Assembly (NCBI RefSeq): GCF_047663525.1
Contig: NC_092589.1
Span: forward strand, 57,531,501 to 57,595,500
From: Anas platyrhynchos
Taxonomy: Eukaryota > Chordata > Aves > Anseriformes > Anatidae
Length of the DNA stretch: 64,000 nucleotides
Direction of reading: 5' to 3'
Made by a program: the position numbers and the translations under genes. Positions 43,939 to 57,319 of the stretch are shown here, one piece after another (position 1 is the first letter of the stretch; every line of letters starts with the position of its first letter). Under the pieces are notes generated by a model, which was not told where the DNA came from, ran no database searches, and saw only the letters and a program-made list of their open reading frames with translations.

Positions 43939-46377
43939 GCCCTCCCCTCAAATGGCTCTCAGCGCCCTGCAGCACACGGACCCAACTAAACCATGGCCCG
44001 CTCCTGGCCGCTCCTTGCCAGCACTGGGCCAGACAATTCTCCATGCCCTACAGGACAGGTAAGATCGCCCCAACCCACACCCACCAGGCTGCAACAGCAA
44101 GCAGGAAGGTGACAGAATCGGGCCAGGACGGGAGTCAACCGTTGCATCAGGATGACGGGGCACGGACAGCCTTGGTGAGTCGCTAGAGACCCTCGGGCAC
44201 AGAGGCAGGGGCTGCCCATGGTCACAGGGGGATGCTGCTCCCTTTGGTGTTTCTTCTCCTTCAGCTAGAAACACACAGGGATGAGACCACACCACAGCAG
44301 ACTCCTGGCCGCTCTCCGCTTGAGAACCTGTACAGAAAGAATGCCGACACTCTACCGGACAGGTAAGCTACCCCCAACACATTCCCCAGCACGGTCTCAC
44401 CACACTAAGTGGGAACGGGACACATTGAAGCTACAACAAACATCTCCTGGACATCAGGAAGATGTGAGATGGATGGCACTATTTGGAGACTGGGAGAGAC
44501 TCACACAGGGAAGAAGGGACGGCTTCTGATGCTGACAGGGAGTGGCTCCTTGGTTTGTTGCCTCCTCTATTACAGCTGGACACACTGACAGCGAGCAAAT
44601 GAAGCCATGGCACACTCCTGGCCTCTCCCTTTGAGAAGTCATCTAGAAATGTGTCAGCGTTCTCCAGGACAGGTAAGATAGCCCCAACCCACACCCCACC
44701 ACAGTCTCAGAGTAAGCAGGACAGTGACACGCTCAGGCCAGGACAGCAGTGACCACTCCATCAGGACGACGGGACACGGACAGCCTTGGTGAGACGCTAG
44801 AGACCCTCGGGCACAGAGGCAGGGGCTGCCCGTGGTCACAGGGGGATGCTGCTCCCTTTGGTGCTTCTTCTCTTTCAGCTGGAATCACACGGTGGTGTGA
44901 CCAGACTGCAACACAATCCTGGTCTCTCTCTCCTTAAGAACTCAGCTGGAAGGGAGAGCTGCCAACGCTCTCCAGGACAGGTAAGATCACCCCAACCCAC
45001 ACCCACCAGGCTCTAACAGCAAGCCGGAAGGTGACACGATCCGGCGGGGACACCAGGGACCGCTCCGTCAGGATGACAGGAGACAGACGGATGTGGTGAG
45101 ATGCTCAAAACCCTCGGGCACAGAGGCAGGGGCTGCCCGTGGTCACACGGGGATGCTGCTCTGTTGTTCCTTCTCTTCTTAAAGCCAGAAACAGACAGCG
45201 ATGGGACCAGACCATGGCACACTCCTGGCCTCTCTCCCCTTGACACCTCAGCTGGAAAATGTGTCAACGCTCTACAGGACAGATAAGCTACCCCCAGCCT
45301 ATTCCCCACCATGGTCTCAGCGCCTGTGCAGTTGGTAAAACATGGGTAATTCTTGGTCAACACAGAGCAGCTGGATGGACGGCACTGTTGTGAGGCTGGG
45401 AGAGTCTTAGGCTGGGAGGCAGGGGCTGCTCCTGGCCACAGGGGAAGGCTGCTGCCCTTTGGCTTTCTCTCTTACAGCTGGAAACACACACGCTCTAAGA
45501 TGTGTGTCTGGGGATGGGACCAGAACACGGCACAACCTGGCCTCACTGCCCTCGACCACTCAACTGAAAGGAAGAGCTGCCATCGCTCTCCAGGACAGGT
45601 AAGATCGCCCCAACCCACACCCAACATGGTCCACAGCAAGCAGGAACGTGACAGAATCGGGCCAGGACAGAAGTGACCTCTCCATCAGGACGACGGGACA
45701 CAGCCTCGGTGAGTAGCTGGAGACCCTCGGGCACACAGGCAGGGGCTGCCCGTGGTCACAGGGGCTGCTGCTCTGTTTGGTGTTTCTTTTCTTTCAGCCA
45801 CAAACACAGCGATGAGACCACACCACAGCACACTCCTGGTCACTCTCCCATTGAGAACTCAGACAGAAGAGCTGCCAGCGCTCTCCAGGACAGATAAGAT
45901 CGCCCCAACCCTTTCCCCACCACAGTCTCACTGCCTGCGGGAAGGTGATGGGCCTGGCCCAACACGGCTGACTCTTGGCCATGAGGGAGACCCGGGATGG
46001 ACAGCCTTGCTGTCAGGCTCACAGAGCCTCTCCCGGGGATACAGGGGCTGACCCTGGCAACAGGCTGGGGCTGCTCTTTTGGATCATTTTCCTTTCGCAC
46101 CCCATCACAGAGCCCCGAGCACAACAACGGCTGCCACTGTCCTCTTCCTCCGCGGCCGCTGACCTGAAGGCTGGGGCAGCGTTCTACACCCACAGCCACC
46201 AAAGGAGCAGGAAGCACACAAGGATCCCGTCCCTACCCGGCCATGGGCCTACAAGCACACCAACGGGCCCCGCAGCTATGGACCAAGAGAGCTCAGCACG
46301 CCTCCGTGCCACCCCACCCCACCCCACTCCACCCCTCTCAAACCTTGCTGAAATAAAGCTTCTGATTCACAACCTCA
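43939..46377 (+). ncRNA. Candidate multi-exon transcript, unit 4
   Basis: Blocks A 43939-44058, B 44265-44362, C 44576-44672, D 44879-44980, E 45185-45282, F 45478-45598, G 45798-45893, H from 46111, AATAAA 46352-46357. Same splice-site pattern as unit 2. Confidence 0.4.
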
Positions 46378-47598
46378 TCGGCTGCTTTTTCCTGCCCTTC
46401 TTGGGGAAACCTCGGGGGGCTCTGCCTTTTGCACAAGGAGCGAGTGCACCAGCCTCCGCTTCTTCAGCTGCTGGCACCAAGAGAATTTCAAAGGAGATCA
46501 AGTGTCCTAATCTGAGAGCAGAGTCTGCAGGCGTGGCTCTGGAAACCACTTTGCTCTCTCTTTCAGCAATTTGTTCCTTCTTTGACCACAAAACACTCTG
46601 ACAGGGGCTCTACAGTGCTTAGACTGAATTTCTTTCTGTCCCACCGTGCTGCTGGGACTGCTGCTGTCAGACGAGGAGCAGCACCGCTCATTCCTCCAGC
46701 GAAAGGAGCTTGCTTACAAGGCACGCTTGCTTCCTTGCAGCTCAGTCCTTGTGTTGCTGCAAGCTCCTGCGGTGGCTGTCTGTATAGAGCACCAGCTTGC
46801 CTGGCTCATGCTTGGTACCTGCGCTCTCAGGCACAAAGCACCGTCCTTGTGGGGCTGTCGGGGCACTTCAGAGACATCCTGATGGAATGTGTGACCCCCA
46901 GCCACTGGAGACAACAAACGACATCAACTTGAAAGTAAAATTGCCGTGGTTTCCTAGATCACATCTCCCTCCCGCTGCCCAGACAGAGCCCTCCGTTGCA
47001 AAGGAGGGGAAGCCACTTACTCTCTTTAAGAATTGCTCCCAGCTCACCTAAAGGGCTGCACACATTTGCTTGCTAGGTGCAAAGTGCCTCCCTACCCTGC
47101 TTGTGGGGACACGCTGGCCTTGGGCAGGGAACAGACCGAGCTGCCTCTGCTCACTCTGGACCTGCTGAAGTGTGTGCCACTGGCACAGGGCGTTAGGCTG
47201 TCCATGCGTATTCTGCTCATATTTTTGGAGCTCTTTGCAGAGATGCTATCGTATAGCTCAAGGGCATGGTGCAAAGCACTGAGACTTGGGGTAGAATTAC
47301 AAGGGCGCTCAGTGGGACTGACTGTGTGGTGTGCCAGAGGGTCTGTTATGGAGTTACACCTGATGGTTAATATTTGCCACCCGCTATCACTGCTCAACGG
47401 GAAATGCAGTGTGTTTTTTATATGCTTCAAGAGAAGAGGTGAATGAAGTGTCCTGATTACCATAATCCAGTGACTGCCGGGCAAGGTTACCTTTATTTTC
47501 TACACAGCTATTGATTGGGAAGGACTGCAGGCTGACCAGGCTCGGGGAAGGACCTCCTGCAGTAAGGCTTTATTACCAGCCTGGAGTACTTCACAAAG

Positions 47599-48589
47599 AA
47601 TCACAGAAATTCTAGGTTGGACGAGACCTCAAGATCATCGAGTCCAACCTCTGACCTAACACTAACAGTCCCCACTAAACCATATCCCTAAGCTCTACAT
47701 CTAAACGTCTTTTAAAGACCTCCAGGGATGGTGACTCCACCACTTCCCTGGGCAGCCCGTTCCAATGCCTAACAGCCCTTTCAGTAAAGAAGTTCTTCCT
47801 AACATCCAACCTAAAACTCCCCTGGCACAACTTTAGCCCATTCCCCCTCGTCCTGTCACCAGGCACGTGGGAGAACAGACCAACCCCCCCCTCGCTACAG
47901 CCTCCTTTAAGGTATCTGTAGAGAGCAATAAGGTCGCCCCTGAGCCTCCTTTTCTCCAGGCTGAACAAGCCCAGCTCCCTCAGCCGCTCCTCATAGGACT
48001 TGTTCTCCAGGCCCCTCACCAGCTTCATCGCCCTTCTCTGGAATCTCTTGAGCACCTCGATGTCCTTCTTGTAGCGAGGGGCCCAAAACTGAACACAGTA
48101 CTCAAGGTGCGGCCTCACCAGAGCCCAGTACAGGGGGACGATCACCTCCCTAGCCCTGCTGGCCACACTGCTTCTTACACAAGCCAGGATGCCGTTGGCC
48201 TTCTTGGTCACCTGAGCACACTGCTGGCTCATATTCAGCCGACTGTCCTCCAATACTCCCAGGTCCTTCTCCACCAGGCAGATTTCCAACCACTCATCTC
48301 CCAGCCTGTTGCTCTGCTTGGGGTTGTTGCGCCCCAGGTGCAGGACCCGGCACTTGGCCTTGTTGAACTCCATGCAGTTGACCTCAGCCCATCGGTGCAG
48401 GCTATCCAGATCCTCCTGCAGAGCCTTCCTACCCTCAAGCAGATCAACACACGCACCTAACTTGGTGTCATCTGCACATTTACTGAGGGTGCACTCAATG
48501 CCCTCATCCAGATCATCAATGAAGATATTAAAGAGGACTGGCCCCAGTACTGAGCCCTGGGGGACGCCACTAGTGACTGGCCTTGACAA
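47599..48589 (-). mobile_element. CR1, 5'-truncated, antisense (unit 5)
   Basis: Same 304-codon open minus-strand RT fragment as unit 3. Confidence 0.93.
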
Positions 48590-49136
48590 GTGACAAGTCT
48601 TTGTGTCAGTAAGAATTGCTCAGCAAGAATATTTTATGGCCTTTTCACTTGAAAGAGAGATGATCTTCTGATTGCTCTTCACCAGGGGTACTGAGGCAAC
48701 CTGGCCCAGGCTGGGGCCCCAACCTGTTGGGTTCTTGCTGTACAGGTGCAGAATGAAAGCAGCTCTTGAGAGCACAACATTCCCAATACAAAAGAGTAAG
48801 GTTAACATTTGCCCTCTTTACAAATTGCTCCCAGCTCTCCTAGAGGGCTCCACACATTTTCTTTCTAGGTGCAAAGTGCCTCCCTGCCCTGCTTGTGGGG
48901 ATCACAGAATCAATCCCAGAACTGTAGGGGTTGGAAGGGACCTGGAAAGATCATCGGGTCCAACCCCCCTGCCAAAGCAGGTTCCTCAGCGGGCAGGCAG
49001 CACAGCCCCAGGCAGACCCCAGCACGCTCGCACAGCTGCCTGGCACGGCCCCGCAGCCCTGCCCAAACACCTGGGCACCTTTTCCACCGCCCGGCCTGGG
49101 CCTGGGCTCCGCATCACCTGCTGCCACCCCCCGCGG

Positions 49137-49196
49137 ATGGGGATGGGGATGGGGATGGGGATGGGGATGGGGATGGGGATGGGGATGGGGATGGGG
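49137..49196 (+). repeat. Hexamer array, 10 x ATGGGG (unit 5)
   Basis: Ten perfect copies. Confidence 0.95.
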
Positions 49197-49400
49197 ATGC
49201 AGCGCCCATGGCACAGCAGGCAGGGGGTGCCCCATGTCACAAAGGGGCGGGGACAGAACGCTGGCCCCAACGGCCACGCAGCCCTGCCATGGCTGCCCGT
49301 GCTGACGGGGAGGCTGCTCAGCTGCCTGCTCCTGCTTCAGCCTCAGCTCTGGACACAAACTCCACCAGAGGAACTCAGCTCCTCTCTCCTCTCTCTTCAG

Positions 49401-51839
49401 GCCCTCCCCTCAAATGGCTCTCAGCGCCCTGCAGCACACGGACCCAACTAAACCATGGCCCGCTCCTGGCCGCTCCTTGCCAGCACTGGGCCAGACAATT
49501 CTCCATGCCCTACAGGACAGGTAAGATCGCCCCAACCCACACCCACCAGGCTGCAACAGCAAGCAGGAAGGTGACAGAATCGGGCCAGGACGGGAGTCAA
49601 CCGTTGCATCAGGATGACGGGGCACGGACAGCCTTGGTGAGTCGCTAGAGACCCTCGGGCACAGAGGCAGGGGCTGCCCATGGTCACAGGGGGATGCTGC
49701 TCCCTTTGGTGTTTCTTCTCCTTCAGCTAGAAACACACAGGGATGAGACCACACCACAGCAGACTCCTGGCCGCTCTCCGCTTGAGAACCTGTACAGAAA
49801 GAATGCCGACACTCTACCGGACAGGTAAGCTACCCCCAACACATTCCCCAGCACGGTCTCACCACACTAAGTGGGAACGGGACACATTGAAGCTACAACA
49901 AACATCTCCTGGACATCAGGAAGATGTGAGATGGATGGCACTATTTGGAGACTGGGAGAGACTCACACAGGGAAGAAGGGACGGCTTCTGATGCTGACAG
50001 GGAGTGGCTCCTTGGTTTGTTGCCTCCTCTATTACAGCTGGACACACTGACAGCGAGCAAATGAAGCCATGGCACACTCCTGGCCTCTCCCTTTGAGAAG
50101 TCATCTAGAAATGTGTCAGCGTTCTCCAGGACAGGTAAGATAGCCCCAACCCACACCCCACCACAGTCTCAGAGTAAGCAGGACAGTGACACGCTCAGGC
50201 CAGGACAGCAGTGACCACTCCATCAGGACGACGGGACACGGACAGCCTTGGTGAGACGCTAGAGACCCTCGGGCACAGAGGCAGGGGCTGCCCGTGGTCA
50301 CAGGGGGATGCTGCTCCCTTTGGTGCTTCTTCTCTTTCAGCTGGAATCACACGGTGGTGTGACCAGACTGCAACACAATCCTGGTCTCTCTCTCCTTAAG
50401 AACTCAGCTGGAAGGGAGAGCTGCCAACGCTCTCCAGGACAGGTAAGATCACCCCAACCCACACCCACCAGGCTCTAACAGCAAGCCGGAAGGTGACACG
50501 ATCCGGCGGGGACACCAGGGACCGCTCCGTCAGGATGACAGGAGACAGACGGATGTGGTGAGATGCTCAAAACCCTCGGGCACAGAGGCAGGGGCTGCCC
50601 GCGGTCACACGGGGATGCTGCTCTGTTGTTCCTTCTCTTCTTAAAGCCAGAAACAGACAGCGATGGGACCAGACCATGGCACACTCCTGGCCTCTCTCCC
50701 CTTGACACCTCAGCTGGAAAATGTGTCAACGCTCTACAGGACAGATAAGCTACCCCCAGCCTATTCCCCACCATGGTCTCAGCGCCTGTGCAGTTGGTAA
50801 AACATGGGTAATTCTTGGTCAACACAGAGCAGCTGGATGGACGGCACTGTTGTGAGGCTGGGAGAGTCTTAGGCTGGGAGGCAGGGGCTGCTCCTGGCCA
50901 CAGGGGAAGGCTGCTGCCCTTTGGCTTTCTCTCTTACAGCTGGAAACACACACGCTCTAAGATGTGTGTCTGGGGATGGGACCAGAACACGGCACAACCT
51001 GGCCTCACTGCCCTCGACCACTCAACTGAAAGGAAGAGCTGCCATCGCTCTCCAGGACAGGTAAGATCGCCCCAACCCACACCCAACATGGTCCACAGCA
51101 AGCAGGAACGTGACAGAATCGGGCCAGGACAGAAGTGACCTCTCCATCAGGACGACGGGACACAGCCTCGGTGAGTAGCTGGAGACCCTCGGGCACACAG
51201 GCAGGGGCTGCCCGTGGTCACAGGGGCTGCTGCTCTGTTTGGTGTTTCTTTTCTTTCAGCCACAAACACAGCGATGAGACCACACCACGGCACACTCCTG
51301 GTCACTCTCCCATTGAGAACTCAGACAGAAGAGCTGCCAGCGCTCTCCAGGACAGATAAGATCGCCCCAACCCTTTCCCCACCACAGTCTCACTGCCTGC
51401 GGGAAGGTGATGGGCCTGGCCCAACACGGCTGACTCTTGGCCATGAGGGAGACCCGGGATGGACAGCCTTGCTGTCAGGCTCACAGAGCCTCTCCCGGGG
51501 ATACAGGGGCTGACCCTGGCAACAGGCTGGGGCTGCTCTTTTGGATCATTTTCCTTTCGCACCCCATCACAGAGCCCCGAGCACAACAACGGCTGCCACT
51601 GTCCTCTTCCTCCGCGGCCGCTGACCTGAAGGCTGGGGCAGCGTTCTACACCCACAGCCACCAAAGGAGCAGGAAGCACACAAGGATCCCGTCCCTACCC
51701 GGCCATGGGCCTACAAGCACACCAACGGGCCCCGCAGCTATGGACCAAGAGAGCTCAGCACGCCTCCGTGCCACCCCACCCCACCCCACTCCACCCCTCT
51801 CAAACCTTGCTGAAATAAAGCTTCTGATTCACAACCTCA
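49401..51839 (+). ncRNA. Candidate multi-exon transcript, unit 5
   Basis: Blocks A 49401-49520, B 49727-49824, C 50038-50134, D 50341-50442, E 50647-50744, F 50940-51060, G 51260-51355, H from 51573, AATAAA 51814-51819. Same splice-site pattern as unit 2. Confidence 0.4.
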
Positions 51840-53060
51840 TCGGCTGCTTTTTCCTGCCCTTCTTGGGGAAACCTCGGGGGGCTCTGCCTTTTGCACAAGG
51901 AGCGAGTGCACCAGCCTCCGCTTCTTCAGCTGCTGGCACCAAGAGAATTTCAAAGGAGATCAAGTGTCCTAATCTGAGAGCAGAGTCTGCAGGCGTGGCT
52001 CTGGAAACCACTTTGCTCTCTCTTTCAGCAATTTGTTCCTTCTTTGACCACAAAACACTCTGACAGGGGCTCTACAGTGCTTAGACTGAATTTCTTTCTG
52101 TCCCACCGTGCTGCTGGGACTGCTGCTGTCAGACGAGGAGCAGCACCGCTCATTCCTCCAGCGAAAGGAGCTTGCTTACAAGGCACGCTTGCTTCCTTGC
52201 AGCTCAGTCCTTGTGTTGCTGCAAGCTCCTGCGGTGGCTGTCTGTATAGAGCACCAGCTTGCCTGGCTCATGCTTGGTACCTGCGCTCTCAGGCACAAAG
52301 CACCGTCCTTGTGGGGCTGTCGGGGCACTTCAGAGACATCCTGATGGAATGTGTGACCCCCAGCCACTGGAGACAACAAACGACATCAACTTGAAAGTAA
52401 AATTGCCGTGGTTTCCTAGATCACATCTCCCTCCCGCTGCCCAGACAGAGCCCTCCGTTGCAAAGGAGGGGAAGCCACTTACTCTCTTTAAGAATTGCTC
52501 CCAGCTCACCTAAAGGGCTGCACACATTTGCTTGCTAGGTGCAAAGTGCCTCCCTACCCTGCTTGTGGGGACACGCTGGCCTTGGGCAGGGAACAGACCG
52601 AGCTGCCTCTGCTCACTCTGGACCTGCTGAAGTGTGTGCCACTGGCACAGGGCGTTAGGCTGTCCATGCGTATTCTGCTCATATTTTTGGAGCTCTTTGC
52701 AGAGATGCTATCGTATAGCTCAAGGGCATGGTGCAAAGCACTGAGACTTGGGGTAGAATTACAAGGGCGCTCAGTGGGACTGACTGTGTGGTGTGCCAGA
52801 GGGTCTGTTATGGAGTTACACCTGATGGTTAATATTTGCCACCCGCTATCACTGCTCAACGGGAAATGCAGTGTGTTTTTTATATGCTTCAAGAGAAGAG
52901 GTGAATGAAGTGTCCTGATTACCATAATCCAGTGACTGCCGGGCAAGGTTACCTTTATTTTCTACACAGCTATTGATTGGGAAGGACTGCAGGCTGACCA
53001 GGCTCGGGGAAGGACCTCCTGCAGTAAGGCTTTATTACCAGCCTGGAGTACTTCACAAAG

Positions 53061-54051
53061 AATCACAGAAATTCTAGGTTGGACGAGACCTCAAGATCAT
53101 CGAGTCCAACCTCTGACCTAACACTAACAGTCCCCACTAAACCATATCCCTAAGCTCTACATCTAAACGTCTTTTAAAGACCTCCAGGGATGGTGACTCC
53201 ACCACTTCCCTGGGCAGCCCGTTCCAATGCCTAACAGCCCTTTCAGTAAAGAAGTTCTTCCTAACATCCAACCTAAAACTCCCCTGGCACAACTTTAGCC
53301 CATTCCCCCTCGTCCTGTCACCAGGCACGTGGGAGAACAGACCAACCCCCACCTCGCTACAGCCTCCTTTAAGGTATCTGTAGAGAGCAATAAGGTCGCC
53401 CCTGAGCCTCCTTTTCTCCAGGCTGAACAAGCCCAGCTCCCTCAGCCGCTCCTCATAGGACTTGTTCTCCAGGCCCCTCACCAGCTTCATCGCCCTTCTC
53501 TGGAATCTCTTGAGCACCTCGATGTCCTTCTTGTAGCGAGGGGCCCAAAACTGAACACAGTACTCAAGGTGCGGCCTCACCAGAGCCCAGTACAGGGGGA
53601 CGATCACCTCCCTAGCCCTGCTGGCCACACTGCTTCTTACACAAGCCAGGATGCCGTTGGCCTTCTTGGTCACCTGAGCACACTGCTGGCTCATATTCAG
53701 CCGACTGTCCTCCAATACTCCCAGGTCCTTCTCCACCAGGCAGATTTCCAACCACTCATCTCCCAGCCTGTTGCTCTGCTTGGGGTTGTTGCGCCCCAGG
53801 TGCAGGACCCGGCACTTGGCCTTGTTGAACTCCATGCAGTTGACCTCAGCCCATCGGTGCAGGCTATCCAGATCCTCCTGCAGAGCCTTCCTACCCTCAA
53901 GCAGATCAACACACGCACCTAACTTGGTGTCATCTGCACATTTACTGAGGGTGCACTCAATGCCCTCATCCAGATCATCAATGAAGATATTAAAGAGGAC
54001 TGGCCCCAGTACTGAGCCCTGGGGGACGCCACTAGTGACTGGCCTTGACAA
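53061..54051 (-). mobile_element. CR1, 5'-truncated, antisense (unit 6)
   Basis: Open 304-codon minus-strand RT fragment. It carries ACCCCCACCTCG (about 53345) like units 1, 2 and 7, where units 3-5 have ACCCCCCCCTCG. Confidence 0.93.
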
Positions 54052-54598
54052 GTGACAAGTCTTTGTGTCAGTAAGAATTGCTCAGCAAGAATATTTTATG
54101 GCCTTTTCACTTGAAAGAGAGATGATCTTCTGATTGCTCTTCACCAGGGGTACTGAGGCAACCTGGCCCAGGCTGGGGCCCCAACCTGTTGGGTTCTTGC
54201 TGTACAGGTGCAGAATGAAAGCAGCTCTTGAGAGCACAACATTCCCAATACAAAAGAGTAAGGTTAACATTTGCCCTCTTTACAAATTGCTCCCAGCTCT
54301 CCTAGAGGGCTCCACACATTTTCTTTCTAGGTGCAAAGTGCCTCCCTGCCCTGCTTGTGGGGATCACAGAATCAATCCCAGAACTGTAGGGGTTGGAAGG
54401 GACCTGGAAAGATCATCGGGTCCAACCCCCCTGCCAAAGCAGGTTCCTCAGCGGGCAGGCAGCACAGCCCCAGGCAGACCCCAGCACGCTCGCACAGCTG
54501 CCTGGCACGGCCCCGCAGCCCTGCCCAAACACCTGGGCACCTTTTCCACCGCCCGGCCTGGGCCTGGGCTCCGCATCACCTGCTGCCACCCCCCGCGG

Positions 54599-54676
54599 AT
54601 GGGGATGGGGATGGGGATGGGGATGGGGATGGGGATGGGGATGGGGATGGGGATGGGGATGGGGATGGGGATGGGG
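54599..54676 (+). repeat. Hexamer array, 13 x ATGGGG (unit 6)
   Basis: Thirteen perfect copies. Confidence 0.95.
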
Positions 54677-54880
54677 ATGCAGCGCCCATGGCACAGCAGG
54701 CAGGGGGTGCCCCATGTCACAAAGGGGCGGGGACAGAACGCTGGCCCCAACGGCCACGCAGCCCTGCCATGGCTGCCCGTGCTGACGGGGAGGCTGCTCA
54801 GCTGCCTGCTCCTGCTTCAGCCTCAGCTCTGGACACAAACTCCACCAGAGGAACTCAGCTCCTCTCTCCTCTCTCTTCAG

Positions 54881-57319
54881 GCCCTCCCCTCAAATGGCTC
54901 TCAGCGCCCTGCAGCACACGGACCCAACTAAACCATGGCCCGCTCCTGGCCGCTCCTTGCCAGCACTGGGCCAGACAATTCTCCATGCCCTACAGGACAG
55001 GTAAGATCGCCCCAACCCACACCCACCAGGCTGCAACAGCAAGCAGGAAGGTGACAGAATCGGGCCAGGACGGGAGTCAACCGTTGCATCAGGATGACGG
55101 GGCACGGACAGCCTTGGTGAGTCGCTAGAGACCCTCGGGCACAGAGGCAGGGGCTGCCCATGGTCACAGGGGGATGCTGCTCCCTTTGGTGTTTCTTCTC
55201 CTTCAGCTAGAAACACACAGGGATGAGACCACACCACAGCAGACTCCTGGCCGCTCTCCGCTTGAGAACCTGTACAGAAAGAATGCCGACACTCTACCGG
55301 ACAGGTAAGCTACCCCCAACACATTCCCCAGCACGGTCTCACCACACTAAGTGGGAACGGGACACATTGAAGCTACAACAAACATCTCCTGGACATCAGG
55401 AAGATGTGAGATGGATGGCACTATTTGGAGACTGGGAGAGACTCACACAGGGAAGAAGGGACGGCTTCTGATGCTGACAGGGAGTGGCTCCTTGGTTTGT
55501 TGCCTCCTCTATTACAGCTGGACACACTGACAGCGAGCAAATGAAGCCATGGCACACTCCTGGCCTCTCCCTTTGAGAAGTCATCTAGAAATGTGTCAGC
55601 GTTCTCCAGGACAGGTAAGATAGCCCCAACCCACACCCCACCACAGTCTCAGAGTAAGCAGGACAGTGACACGCTCAGGCCAGGACAGCAGTGACCACTC
55701 CATCAGGACGACGGGACACGGACAGCCTTGGTGAGACGCTAGAGACCCTCGGGCACAGAGGCAGGGGCTGCCCGTGGTCACAGGGGGATGCTGCTCCCTT
55801 TGGTGCTTCTTCTCTTTCAGCTGGAATCACACGGTGGTGTGACCAGACTGCAACACAATCCTGGTCTCTCTCTCCTTAAGAACTCAGCTGGAAGGGAGAG
55901 CTGCCAACGCTCTCCAGGACAGGTAAGATCACCCCAACCCACACCCACCAGGCTCTAACAGCAAGCCGGAAGGTGACACGATCCGGCGGGGACACCAGGG
56001 ACCGCTCCGTCAGGATGACAGGAGACAGACGGATGTGGTGAGATGCTCAAAACCCTCGGGCACAGAGGCAGGGGCTGCCCGCGGTCACACGGGGATGCTG
56101 CTCTGTTGTTCCTTCTCTTCTTAAAGCCAGAAACAGACAGCGATGGGACCAGACCATGGCACACTCCTGGCCTCTCTCCCCTTGACACCTCAGCTGGAAA
56201 ATGTGTCAACGCTCTACAGGACAGATAAGCTACCCCCAGCCTATTCCCCACCATGGTCTCAGCGCCTGTGCAGTTGGTAAAACATGGGTAATTCTTGGTC
56301 AACACAGAGCAGCTGGATGGACGGCACTGTTGTGAGGCTGGGAGAGTCTTAGGCTGGGAGGCAGGGGCTGCTCCTGGCCACAGGGGAAGGCTGCTGCCCT
56401 TTGGCTTTCTCTCTTACAGCTGGAAACACACACGCTCTAAGATGTGTGTCTGGGGATGGGACCAGAACACGGCACAACCTGGCCTCACTGCCCTCGACCA
56501 CTCAACTGAAAGGAAGAGCTGCCATCGCTCTCCAGGACAGGTAAGATCGCCCCAACCCACACCCAACATGGTCCACAGCAAGCAGGAACGTGACAGAATC
56601 GGGCCAGGACAGAAGTGACCTCTCCATCAGGACGACGGGACACAGCCTCGGTGAGTAGCTGGAGACCCTCGGGCACACAGGCAGGGGCTGCCCGTGGTCA
56701 CAGGGGCTGCTGCTCTGTTTGGTGTTTCTTTTCTTTCAGCCACAAACACAGCGATGAGACCACACCACGGCACACTCCTGGTCACTCTCCCATTGAGAAC
56801 TCAGACAGAAGAGCTGCCAGCGCTCTCCAGGACAGATAAGATCGCCCCAACCCTTTCCCCACCACAGTCTCACTGCCTGCGGGAAGGTGATGGGCCTGGC
56901 CCAACACGGCTGACTCTTGGCCATGAGGGAGACCCGGGATGGACAGCCTTGCTGTCAGGCTCACAGAGCCTCTCCCGGGGATACAGGGGCTGACCCTGGC
57001 AACAGGCTGGGGCTGCTCTTTTGGATCATTTTCCTTTCGCACCCCATCACAGAGCCCCGAGCACAACAACGGCTGCCACTGTCCTCTTCCTCCGCGGCCG
57101 CTGACCTGAAGGCTGGGGCAGCGTTCTACACCCACAGCCACCAAAGGAGCAGGAAGCACACAAGGATCCCGTCCCTACCCGGCCATGGGCCTACAAGCAC
57201 ACCAACGGGCCCCGCAGCTATGGACCAAGAGAGCTCAGCACGCCTCCGTGCCACCCCACCCCACCCCACTCCACCCCTCTCAAACCTTGCTGAAATAAAG
57301 CTTCTGATTCACAACCTCA
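54881..57319 (+). ncRNA. Candidate multi-exon transcript, unit 6
   Basis: Blocks A 54881-55000, B 55207-55304, C 55518-55614, D 55821-55922, E 56127-56224, F 56420-56540, G 56740-56835, H from 57053, AATAAA 57294-57299. Same splice-site pattern as unit 2. Confidence 0.4.

Larger units (their letters stand above)
42119..47598 (+). repeat. Array unit 4 (5,480 bp)
   Basis: 48 bp longer than units 2 and 3, exactly eight extra hexamers. It is a mosaic of unit 2/3-type and unit 5/6-type variants around the hexamer array (see findings). A private change (CCACAGC for CCACGGC) lies near 45826. Confidence 0.95.
47599..53060 (+). repeat. Array unit 5 (5,462 bp)
   Basis: 30 bp longer than units 2 and 3, exactly five extra hexamers. 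It shares with unit 6 the variants CCCCAGGCAGAC (about 49007) and CCCGCGGTCAC (about 50598). Confidence 0.95.
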